DNA of 64,000 bases from Verrucomicrobiaceae bacterium (lineage in GTDB: Bacteria > Verrucomicrobiota > Verrucomicrobiia > Verrucomicrobiales > Verrucomicrobiaceae). The notes under the pieces were generated by a model. The model made no database searches. It was not told where the DNA came from and saw only the letters and a program-made list of their open reading frames with translations. Position numbers and translations under genes: made by a program. This document shows positions 50,128-58,492 of this stretch, piece by piece. The stretch lies in contig CANIBP010000020.1 of the NCBI GenBank assembly GCA_947466075.1, positions 1 to 64,000 on the forward strand. The letters are read 5' to 3'. The stretch's first letter is position 1. Each line of letters starts with the position of its first letter.

Positions 50128-50385
50128 GAGGTTGGTCGGGTGTCGGGTTGTTAGAGAGGGGCGGATTTTGAACCGCTGGCCTTGGAAATCCAGCAGAATT
50201 TAGAACACACATACTTCGCAGATACGAATCACCGCAGTAGTTGAAAATGCTGGATATAATCATCGCGCTCATTCGGCGGCGTTCCTGCTGAAAGTTACGA
50301 TTTTGGTGCCCTTTGCTCAGCGGGCTTGCCATTCCATGCATATCCGCTTAGAAAAGGGCGCTTAATTCACTCTCCATAACTCTCC

Positions 50386-50841
50386 ATGAGCTCCCTCACT
50401 ACACCCAAGCTTCCAGCCCAAGGCATCCTCGAACCCCTAGGTGAAGAAGATCGCGACATCCTTAGCGGTTACGGCGAATTCCTTCCCGTGCAGCCCGGCC
50501 AGCATCTCATTGAGGAAGGCCAGCAGCAGAATAGCCTCTTCTTCGTCGTCTCTGGCAAATTCCACGCAACTGCCATGCGCGGCGGTCACAAGGTACTGCT
50601 TGGCTCGATTCAAAAAGGCGAAACGATCGGCGAAATCAATCTGCTCGATCCTAACGTTGCTAGCGCGAGTGTTACCGCAGTCGAATTTTCCCAGGTCTGG
50701 CGCATCGACGGTGAAACCCTCGAAATCTACATCAACGAGTATCCACGTGCCGCCGCCTGGCTGCTCATCGGTGTCGGTCGCACCATCTCCCACCGTCTCC
50801 GTGCGGTGAATGAGAAGATCGCCGCCTTCTACAGCGCCTGA
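50386..50841 (+). CDS. Cyclic nucleotide-binding (Crp-like sensor) domain protein without an obvious HTH
   Basis: LSGYGEFLPVQPGQHLIEEGQQQNSLFFVVSGKFHATAM...SIQKGETIGEINLLDPNVASASVTAVEFSQVWRIDGETL; ends at 151 aa. Confidence 0.85.
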   Translation: MSSLTTPKLPAQGILEPLGEEDRDILSGYGEFLPVQPGQHLIEEGQQQNSLFFVVSGKFHATAMRGGHKVLLGSIQKGETIGEINLLDPNVASASVTAVEFSQVWRIDGETLEIYINEYPRAAAWLLIGVGRTISHRLRAVNEKIAAFYSA

Positions 50842-50923
50842 TGCGGTGAAGGGTGTGAACGGACTTTGATGCGCATGAATGCCGCACTGGGAAGTCCGCA
50901 GCCAGCGAATAAGAAAATTACTC

Positions 50924-51307
50924 ATGTCAGGTCTGTTGCCATTTCCTCCGCACACCTCCTTGGAGGTAATCCAAGTCTTGTTCCTGCTCTTCGCAGGACA
51001 TGCGGTCATGGACTACCCCTTGCAGGGCGAGTTCCTCTCCACCTGCAAAAACCGCCACCTGCTCTACAAGCTGCAGGATCCCTCCCGCCCTCGGGCGATC
51101 TGGCCTTGGTGCATGACAGCGCACTGCCTCATCCACGCCGTTACCGTCTGGGCCATCACTGGCTGCTTTGTCCTCTGCGTCATCGAATTCGTCCTGCACT
51201 GGATCATCGACTTCGCCAAGTGCGAGAACTGGACCACCTTCAACCAGGATCAGGCGCTGCATTACCTCTGCAAGATCGCCTACGTCATCGCAGCGATGCT
51301 GTATTGA
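50924..51307 (+). CDS. DUF3307-like membrane protein
   Basis: LFAGHAVMDYPLQGEFLSTCKNR...HCLIHAVTVWAI...EFVLHWIIDFAKCE. Confidence 0.75.
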   Translation: MSGLLPFPPHTSLEVIQVLFLLFAGHAVMDYPLQGEFLSTCKNRHLLYKLQDPSRPRAIWPWCMTAHCLIHAVTVWAITGCFVLCVIEFVLHWIIDFAKCENWTTFNQDQALHYLCKIAYVIAAMLY

Positions 51308-51402
51308 AGTTCCAAGTTTCAGGTTTCAAGTGAGTCCCTGCGCGACGATTCATGCCTGGCAGAACTTGAAACCTTGAACCTGTAACTTGAAACTCTGAGC
51401 GT

Positions 51403-52803
51403 ATGCAACGCACCGCCATCCTGAACGTCGTCGGCCTCACCACGCGGCTCATTGGCGAGCACACCCCCGCGATCCGTGCATTCATCGAGCGCAACCGCTC
51501 CACGCTCATCGAGCCGGTGCTCCCCGCCGTCACCTGCACGGCTCAGGCGACTTATCTGACCGGCAGACTGCCGCGCGACCACGGTGCCGTCGCCAACGGC
51601 TGGTATGATCGTGAGTACGCCGAGCACCGCTTCTGGAAACAGCCCGAGCAGCTCATGCACGGCGAGAAACTGTGGGAGGCGCTCCGCCGCGTCGATCCGC
51701 AGTTCACCTGCGCGAAGCTCTTCTGGTGGTTCAACATGTATTCCACCGCGGACATCTCGATCACGCCACGTCCGCTGTATCCCGCCGATGGCCGCAAAGT
51801 CTTCGATATCCACACGCAGCCCATGCCGCTGCGGGATCGCATCAAAAAAGACCTCGGCCCCTTTCCCTTCCGCAGCTTCTGGGGCCCCGGCTCAGACATC
51901 AAATCCTCCATCTGGATCGCCGAAAGCGCCAAATGGATCGAGGAAAAGCACTGGCCCGGCCTCTCGCTCGTTTACCTCCCGCATCTCGACTACAACCTCC
52001 AGCGCGTCGGCCTCGACATGGAGAAAATCCGTTTCGACCTCCGTCAGATCGACAACGTCGTCGGCGATCTCATCCGCTTCTACGAGACACGGAACATCAA
52101 GGTCGTCCTCCTCTCCGAATACGGCATCACCAACGTCGAACAGCCCGTCCACCTGAACCGCGTCTTCCGCGAACGCGGCTGGCTCAGCATCAAAGACGAA
52201 CTCGGGCGCGAAACTCTCGACCTCGGCGGCTCCAAGGCCTTCGCCATCGCCGATCATCAGATCGCCCACGTCTATGTGAACGATCAGAGCCTCCTCGCCA
52301 ACGTGCGCGGCGCTCTCGAGGCCACGCCCGGCGTCGCCCAGGTGCTCGGCAAGATGGAAAAACATCTCCACGGCCTCAATCACGAGCGCAGCGGCGATCT
52401 CATCGCCATCGCCGACGCCAAAAGCTGGTTCACCTACTACTACTGGCAGGACGACCGCAAAGCCCCCGACTTCGCCCGCTGCGTCGATATCCACCGCAAA
52501 TGCGGCTACGACCCCGTCGAACTCTTCCTCGATCCAAAGCTCAAGTGGCCTAAGCTCAAGATCGCCGGCAAGCTCGCGAAGAAAGCTCTCGGCCAGCGCA
52601 TGCTCATGGACATCATCCCGCTCGACGCATCGCTCGTCAAAGGCTCCCACGGCCGCATCCCCGAAGACCGCAGCGACTGGCCCGTCCTCATCGGCGACTT
52701 CGACCAGCTCCCCCGCACCGGCATCCTCGCCGCCCACGAAGTCTGCAACCACCTCTTCCGCCTCTGCTCCAGCGGGCATGGGTATGGGAGTGTGGGGTTG
52801 TGA
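51403..52803 (+). CDS. Alkaline phosphatase-superfamily nucleotide pyrophosphatase/phosphodiesterase
   Basis: LNVVGLTTRLIGEHTPAIRAFIERN; PAVTCTAQATYLTGRLPRDHGAVANGWYDRE; LPHLDYNLQRVG; LLSEYGITNV; AIADHQIAHVYV. Confidence 0.88.
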   Translation: MQRTAILNVVGLTTRLIGEHTPAIRAFIERNRSTLIEPVLPAVTCTAQATYLTGRLPRDHGAVANGWYDREYAEHRFWKQPEQLMHGEKLWEALRRVDPQFTCAKLFWWFNMYSTADISITPRPLYPADGRKVFDIHTQPMPLRDRIKKDLGPFPFRSFWGPGSDIKSSIWIAESAKWIEEKHWPGLSLVYLPHLDYNLQRVGLDMEKIRFDLRQIDNVVGDLIRFYETRNIKVVLLSEYGITNVEQPVHLNRVFRERGWLSIKDELGRETLDLGGSKAFAIADHQIAHVYVNDQSLLANVRGALEATPGVAQVLGKMEKHLHGLNHERSGDLIAIADAKSWFTYYYWQDDRKAPDFARCVDIHRKCGYDPVELFLDPKLKWPKLKIAGKLAKKALGQRMLMDIIPLDASLVKGSHGRIPEDRSDWPVLIGDFDQLPRTGILAAHEVCNHLFRLCSSGHGYGSVGL

Positions 52804-52856
52804 TCTAATTAGCCAAGCCTAGCCAATCAAAAAATTGTTAGCCGCACTAACGTAAG

Positions 52857-53315
52857 ATGGAAGCACGGGCATCATATCTACTTGAGCAGACCGACACGGT
52901 TCTCTTTAGAGCTGGCGGCTGTCATGTCTTCGCGTTGACGCTCCGTTCCCTATATGGATACCCACTGCTTTGGGTCAAAGAAGACGAAAATCGTCATGAT
53001 CATTTGGCGTGTGATGCAGGCGGTGGATATGCATTGGATTTCTTTGGGGCCTTCACTCACGATGAGTATATCAAAGCAGCAAAACTCCATTCACGCCAAA
53101 TTGAGTTCGAGCCAATCGAGGAAGCAGAAGTAAGAGGTCGGTTTGTCTTTGTACCTGGTCGCGGCTATTACGCACATCCAGATTTCATGCTGCCAGCCAC
53201 GGAAAGGGCGAACACTTGGATCATGAAACACCACGAGTATTTTGACGGCGCAAAAAGGTGTGCGATTCCAGGGGTGAGCCGTGTGGAAGTGGCTAACCTT
53301 AATGAAATATTGTGA
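52857..53315 (+). CDS. Hypothetical protein, possible papain-like-fold Cys-His-Asp protein
   Basis: 152 aa ORF; FRAGGCHVFALTLRSLYGYPL...RHDHLACDAGGGYALDFFGAFTHDEYI. Confidence 0.6.
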   Translation: MEARASYLLEQTDTVLFRAGGCHVFALTLRSLYGYPLLWVKEDENRHDHLACDAGGGYALDFFGAFTHDEYIKAAKLHSRQIEFEPIEEAEVRGRFVFVPGRGYYAHPDFMLPATERANTWIMKHHEYFDGAKRCAIPGVSRVEVANLNEIL

Positions 53316-53330
53316 TTTTAGATTTCCCAA

Positions 53331-54200
53331 TTAACGGTATGGAACTAGGCCGGGGCGGAAGCCTAGGAACCAGTCCCGGTCGTTTGGGCTGCTGATGCTC
53401 CAGCTTGCTGAGCGGCAGTCGGCGGCGTCATAGTTCCAAGCGCCGCCGCGAAACACGCGAGCAAAACCAGTGACAGGCCCGGTGGGATCAATGCCGCCGA
53501 TGCGATGAGAGCGAACGCCCAACCAATCAGCGCACCACTCCCATACATTGCCATGCATATCTTGCAGGCCCCAAGCATTGGGCGGGTAACTGCCAACGAT
53601 GGTGGTCTGGTTCAAAAAAGGTCCCTTGATCTCGGTGCCGTAGGGAACGGCCCCATCACAGTTCGCCTCCAGGCCATTGAGCATGCTGCCGAAGTGGAAA
53701 GGCGTGGTTGTCCCCGCACGGCAGGCATATTCCCACTGCGCTTCCGTGGGCAGTGCATAGCGAAAGCCGCTGGGCAAATTTTCCTGTGCATTGAGTTTGT
53801 TGCAAAACTCTGCCGCATCATCCCAACTCACAGTCTCTACTGGCAGTTCCATGCTGCCTTTGAATTCGCTCGGATTGTTCCCCATCAGCGCCTGCCACTG
53901 CCCCTGAGTTACTGGCGTGCGTGCCAGCCAAAACCCCTGGCTGATCTGCACTTGGACTTGGTTTTCACATTCATCATGCCCTTCTTCATCTTCTGGGCAG
54001 CCCATGAGGAACTCGCCAGGTGGACACCAGATCATCTTCATGCCGAGACTGTTCGTGAAGCTGGCAGGTGCCAGGGTGTGTGCGGCATCCGCCTCGGCCA
54101 ACAGGCGATCCACCAAGTCCAACTGCTGCTCCACTCGCCGCACCAGCGTCTGCGGCGAGCTGAGCTGGAGTTCGAGCTTGGACTGCTTGGAGTGACTCAT
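53331..54200 (-). CDS. SUMF1/formylglycine-generating-enzyme-like domain protein
   Basis: NSLGMKMIWCPPGEFLMGCPEDE; WLARTPVTQGQWQALMGNNPS; LPTEAQWEYACRAGTTTPF; DMHGNVWEWCADW; RVFRGGAWNYDAADCRSASW. Confidence 0.92.
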   Translation of the reverse strand: MSHSKQSKLELQLSSPQTLVRRVEQQLDLVDRLLAEADAAHTLAPASFTNSLGMKMIWCPPGEFLMGCPEDEEGHDECENQVQVQISQGFWLARTPVTQGQWQALMGNNPSEFKGSMELPVETVSWDDAAEFCNKLNAQENLPSGFRYALPTEAQWEYACRAGTTTPFHFGSMLNGLEANCDGAVPYGTEIKGPFLNQTTIVGSYPPNAWGLQDMHGNVWEWCADWLGVRSHRIGGIDPTGPVTGFARVFRGGAWNYDAADCRSASWSISSPNDRDWFLGFRPGLVPYR

Positions 54201-55177
54201 GGCTTTGATCCCTCAATGGCATCAGCTAGCCGTTTGATCTCCTGATCGAGCTTCATGGCCTGGGTTTGGAAGTAAGCATCCCACTCGGGATGCTGAGACA
54301 TGACACGGCAGGCGGCGGACTGCTGCACCGCTGCCAGCTCGGCACGGGCTTTTTCCAACGCGGCTCGAACGGCCTGAACGCGTGCCTGGAGACTGGCCTT
54401 TTGATCTGCCTCCGTGGCCTTGTCCGACGCGGTGAAGATGTCGGCCTCTGCCTGCGCTGCGATCTGCTGCACCCGCACCAAGTTCCCCTTCTCGTAAGCC
54501 TCGCTCAAGTCACGGAACATGGCCGCAGCGGCGGCTTGGTGCTCCAGAGGCACGACATCGGGGTGGCATTTCTTGGAGGCTTTGCGGAACAGACGTTTCA
54601 ACTCCTGCCGCTCATCTTCGGACAGCTCCCACTTCGTGCGGGCATCCTCCTCCTCACGAAAGGCGCTATCCTGCTGAAAGCTGTCGTAGTCTTGTTGTGC
54701 CTGCGCGTAGTCAGCGGCCTTCGCCGGGTCTGCCGCAGCTTCACGCTCGCGCAACAGCACGCGGAGACGCAGCAACTTCTCCAGCCGCGCGCCGAGGGAC
54801 TGATGATGCGCGGCATGAAAGCGGGCGATCTGATGCGCCAGCTCCGCCTGCTCGGCCTCAGCCTCGGCCAAATTGGAGGAGAGTCTCTCCAACTCGGCCT
54901 CCAGCAGCGTGATCTCGGGGTCCGTCCAACGAACGAGCCGGGTGCCCTCGGTAAGCGCAGTGGTAATGAGCCTGCCTGCCTCCGCATAACGGTGTGTGCT
55001 GAAACACTCGATGATATGCGCAATGCTGCCAATCTCCCGATGCGTCTGAAGCCTGGTAGCAGCAGATGAGGCCAGCTCGACATCGCCAAGATCAAGCAGC
55101 GCCTTCAGGGCTTGCAAGCGGGAGATGAGTTCGGAAGGAAGCGTCATGAATCGTTTGCTGGCTGCGTTTCGCCTCAC
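54197..55177 (-). CDS. Coiled-coil protein with a J-like domain (HPD motif)
   Basis: DERQELKRLFRKASKKCHPDVVPLEHQAAAAAMFRDLSEAYEKGNL; long coiled coils on both sides; GTG start overlaps thiS stop (GTGA); alternative ATG at 55147. Confidence 0.78.
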   Translation of the reverse strand: MRRNAASKRFMTLPSELISRLQALKALLDLGDVELASSAATRLQTHREIGSIAHIIECFSTHRYAEAGRLITTALTEGTRLVRWTDPEITLLEAELERLSSNLAEAEAEQAELAHQIARFHAAHHQSLGARLEKLLRLRVLLREREAAADPAKAADYAQAQQDYDSFQQDSAFREEEDARTKWELSEDERQELKRLFRKASKKCHPDVVPLEHQAAAAAMFRDLSEAYEKGNLVRVQQIAAQAEADIFTASDKATEADQKASLQARVQAVRAALEKARAELAAVQQSAACRVMSQHPEWDAYFQTQAMKLDQEIKRLADAIEGSKP

Positions 55178-55374
55178 CCGCCCGCCGTGATCTGCACGAT
55201 CTCGATCACGTCGCCATCACTCACCGTGGCGGTCTCAATCTCACGCAGCAGCAGCGCGGCTTGATTCTGCTCCACCACCACCGGCTTCCCGGCCAGCCCG
55301 ACGGCTGCGAGCAGCGACTTCACCGTCTGCGGGGCTTCAAACTCACGCTTCTCTCCGTTCAAAGTGATCTTCAT
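55174..55374 (-). CDS. thiS: Sulfur carrier protein ThiS
   Basis: 66 aa MKITLNGEKREFEAPQTVKSLLAAVGLAGKPVVVEQNQAALLLREIETATVSDGDVIEIVQITAGG; C-terminal GG. Confidence 0.92.
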   Translation of the reverse strand: MKITLNGEKREFEAPQTVKSLLAAVGLAGKPVVVEQNQAALLLREIETATVSDGDVIEIVQITAGG

Positions 55375-55421
55375 GGGATTAGAAATTCGTCATTCCTCAT
55401 TCTGATTTCATCATTGCGCCC

Positions 55422-56561
55422 TCAAGCCACCATCGTCGCGAGGATCGACGCATCCCAGTCCTTCCAAACGGGATCCAGGCCGCGCTGGCGCAGCATCTCG
55501 GCCACGCTTTGCGGCGAGCGTTGATCTGCGATGCCAAACTGGCCTTCGGCACGATTCGTCTCGGCCTTCGTCTCCACTTCGACGCGTTTGCCGCGTACGG
55601 TGAGATGTAGATCATCATTCCCAGCACCTGTGTAGCCGCCCGGCTCGGTATGACTGCCAGCGCTCATCACCGTGATGCCCAACGGTGCCAGCGCATCTCG
55701 CAACGGCGCGGACTCACGCGTGCTCAAAATGATGCCCACTTCTGGAAACGTGATGCGAAACGCGCAGATCGTCTGCACCAGCGCCCAATCGGGAAAATCC
55801 GTCATCGGCGTGAATCCGCCCGCCGCCGGACGCAGACGCGGAAACGCCACGGTGAAGGTCGATTTCCAGCAGTGTTTATAAAGATGCTCCAAATGCGCCG
55901 CCAATCGCAGCGCTTCAAGCCGCCAGTCGCTTAGGCCAAACAACGCCCCAATGCCGATACGACGAAAACCGCCCGCATAACCGCGTTCCGGGCACGCCAA
56001 CCGCCAGTCGAAGTCTTTCTTCGGCCCCGCCGTGTGCATGTCCGCATAAATACCGCGATCATACGTCTCCTGATACACCACGAGTCCTTCTGCGCCCGCC
56101 TTGACCATGTGCTCATACTCCGGTGCCTCCATCGGCCCGACCTCGATGCCAATTGTCGGCACAAAGTCACGCAACGCCCGGATACACTCCTCCAGATAGC
56201 CATCACTCACAAAGCGGGGATGCTCACCCGCCACGAGCAGGATGTTCCGAAAGCCCTGCGCCACGAGATGCTTCGCCTCGGCCACGACTTGCTCCACCGT
56301 GAGCGTCACACGTAGGATGGCGTTGTTGTCCCGCGAGAAACCGCAGTAGCTGCAGTTGTTCACGCACTCGTTCGAAACATACAGCGGTGCAAACAGCCGC
56401 ATCGTGCGCCCAAAGTTCCGCCGCGTGATCATCCGCGACTCCTTCGCCATCGCCTCGATCTGCGCCGGAGCCTTCGGCTCCAGCAACGCCGCAAACCGCT
56501 CCATCAGCAGCGATTTGCGCGCCGGGAGGGCATCAAGCGTGGGAATGAAGGTGGTTTGCAT
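55422..56561 (-). CDS. thiH: 2-iminoacetate synthase ThiH
   Basis: Radical SAM CVNNCSYCGFSR; LVAGEHPRFVSDGYLEECIRALRDFVPTIGIEVGPM; start 56561 (MQTTFIP) preferred. Confidence 0.94.
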   Translation of the reverse strand: MQTTFIPTLDALPARKSLLMERFAALLEPKAPAQIEAMAKESRMITRRNFGRTMRLFAPLYVSNECVNNCSYCGFSRDNNAILRVTLTVEQVVAEAKHLVAQGFRNILLVAGEHPRFVSDGYLEECIRALRDFVPTIGIEVGPMEAPEYEHMVKAGAEGLVVYQETYDRGIYADMHTAGPKKDFDWRLACPERGYAGGFRRIGIGALFGLSDWRLEALRLAAHLEHLYKHCWKSTFTVAFPRLRPAAGGFTPMTDFPDWALVQTICAFRITFPEVGIILSTRESAPLRDALAPLGITVMSAGSHTEPGGYTGAGNDDLHLTVRGKRVEVETKAETNRAEGQFGIADQRSPQSVAEMLRQRGLDPVWKDWDASILATMVA

Positions 56562-56607
56562 CAGGACTGCTTTGCATAGTCCGCAATCCGGCATCTGCAA
56601 TCCACAA

Positions 56608-56955
56608 TCACCCGACATACTGCGTGATGAACACCTCATTCCCCTCCGCATCGCGGAAGACGCCGAGTAAAATCGGCTCGCCTTCTCGCTGTTCGGGCGA
56701 TTGCAGGATCTTCGCGCCCGACTTCGCGATTTTCTCCGCAATCGCCAACACGTCCTCGTATTGAAAGCTAAGCCCGGTTGGATTGCGCGAGCTATCATGG
56801 CCACCGTGCAACGCGATGATCGCGTCGCCGTGACGCAGTTCGGTCCAGAACTCGCTCACGAACACTTCTTCTAGGCCGATCACATCGCGGTAAAAAGCCA
56901 CGGCGCGTTTCATATCGACCGCCATGAGCATGAACTTCACTTTTTCGGGCTTCAT
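56608..56955 (-). CDS. VOC/glyoxalase family protein
   Basis: VKFMLMAVDMKRAVAFYRDVIGLEEVFVSEFWTELRHGDAIIALHGG. Confidence 0.82.
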   Translation of the reverse strand: MKPEKVKFMLMAVDMKRAVAFYRDVIGLEEVFVSEFWTELRHGDAIIALHGGHDSSRNPTGLSFQYEDVLAIAEKIAKSGAKILQSPEQREGEPILLGVFRDAEGNEVFITQYVG

Positions 56956-57033
56956 GGCGGCGAAACTGCCCGTGCCTGGCAAAACCGCAAGCACCTCGCT
57001 TGGCGGCAGACGGATTCACGCTACCATCGGCCC

Positions 57034-58491
57034 ATGCTGAAAAACATCGTCATACTTCTGCTCGCCTCGGCTTTGGCAGCTGTGCTGCTGATTCGCCATG
57101 GAGACGAACATACCCACATGGTGGAATCTGCGCCCGTGGTGCCAGTCCCAATGCCGCCTGCACCTGTGCTTCCGGCTCCCCAGCCTGTGACGGTGCTGCC
57201 TGAACCGACGCCACCGCCTCACCCGATCACAACCTTGCTGCGCGAAGCGCATGCCAACACCGCACTGGCTGGGGCCGCGATTGGTTTCTGCCTGATCAAT
57301 GCCAAGGGCGAGATCGTGCTGGCTGAGGATGCAGACACCGCCTTCATCCCCGCTTCCAGTCTCAAAACGCTCACCACCGCCACCGCCCTCGAAATCCTCG
57401 GGCCCGACTTTCGTTTTAACACAGAACTAAAATCCACCACGCCGATCAAGGACGGCATCATTCAGGGAGCGCTCGTCATCAGTGGTGGAGGTGATCCGAT
57501 GCTTGCCGTGGGCGATTTAAACTCATGGGCCGCTGATTTGAAGCAGCGCGGGCTCACACGAGTCACGGGCGGCATTCGTGGGGATGGCAGTCTGTTTCAA
57601 GGCAGCCTCTACGGCGATTTTTGGAACTGGGGCGACATTGGCAACGGTTACGGTAGCGGTGTGAGCGGCTTAAATCTCAACCACAACCGCTACATCGTCA
57701 TGTTTCGCGCTGGAGTATCCGTGGGATCACCTGCGGAGCTTCTCGGTATCAATCTCGACATTCCTGACACCAATTGGAAAAATGAAGTCACGACCGGCTC
57801 CGCTGAGTCAGGTGATGGCGTGGTCATTCATGGTGGTGAAAGCACCTCGGCGATTCATCTGCGCGGCACCGTGCCGCTTGGAGTCGCCAAATTTCAGGTC
57901 GCTGGAGCTGTACCAGATCCTGTGAGTCTCGCCGCGTATCTATTTCGCAAAGCATTGCAATCGGCGGGCATTCAAGTGGGAGCCAGCAAAGCCAGCGCTG
58001 GGCAGGCGACTCATTCGCTGCTGCAGCACTCCTCTCCACCGCTGATCGAAATCGTGAAAAGCATCCACACCACCTCCGATAATCACGAAACCGAATGCGT
58101 CTTCCGCATGCTTGGCGTGAAGGCGGGCAAACCGTCCGCCGAGGTCATTCGTGAACACTGGAAAACTCGGGGTCTCGATTTCATCGGCCTGCGCATGGAA
58201 GACGGCTGCGGCCTGGCACGTGCTGATTTCATCCGCCCGCAAGATCTCGCCCGTTTGCAGTTTCTTGCCGGTCAAGGTCCGCAGGGAGTTGCCTACAAAG
58301 CCTCGCTGCTATCCAAGGATGGCCTCAAATGGAAAGGCGGCGCGATGTCCGGTGTCCGCAGCTTCACCGGCTATGTCACGGGCAAGTCTGGCGAAGAATT
58401 CTGCTTCGCTTTCATGGTCAACCACTACACCGATGGCAAAGCCGTCTCCGAACTCAGTCAGCGCGTGATGGATGCGATGCTGGGGCTGTGA
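57034..58491 (+). CDS. dacB: D-alanyl-D-alanine carboxypeptidase/endopeptidase (PBP4/DacB type)
   Basis: IPASSLKTLTTATALEILGPDFRF (SxxK); SGGGDPMLAVGDL; TSDNHETECVFRML (SxN-like); GKSGEEFCFAFMVNHY. Confidence 0.92.
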   Translation: MLKNIVILLLASALAAVLLIRHGDEHTHMVESAPVVPVPMPPAPVLPAPQPVTVLPEPTPPPHPITTLLREAHANTALAGAAIGFCLINAKGEIVLAEDADTAFIPASSLKTLTTATALEILGPDFRFNTELKSTTPIKDGIIQGALVISGGGDPMLAVGDLNSWAADLKQRGLTRVTGGIRGDGSLFQGSLYGDFWNWGDIGNGYGSGVSGLNLNHNRYIVMFRAGVSVGSPAELLGINLDIPDTNWKNEVTTGSAESGDGVVIHGGESTSAIHLRGTVPLGVAKFQVAGAVPDPVSLAAYLFRKALQSAGIQVGASKASAGQATHSLLQHSSPPLIEIVKSIHTTSDNHETECVFRMLGVKAGKPSAEVIREHWKTRGLDFIGLRMEDGCGLARADFIRPQDLARLQFLAGQGPQGVAYKASLLSKDGLKWKGGAMSGVRSFTGYVTGKSGEEFCFAFMVNHYTDGKAVSELSQRVMDAMLGL

Positions 58492-58492
58492 A

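Noticed and set aside
52818-52851. Resemblance to an integron attC site (GTTAGCC close to an ORF start)
   Set aside because: No matching R''/L'' pairing of proper length, no attC after the ORF and no integrase in the window.
54266-55069. 267-aa plus-strand ORF opposite the J-domain gene
   Set aside because: The minus-strand frame has an HPD J-like motif and overlaps both neighbouring genes as in an operon; the plus ORF has no support.
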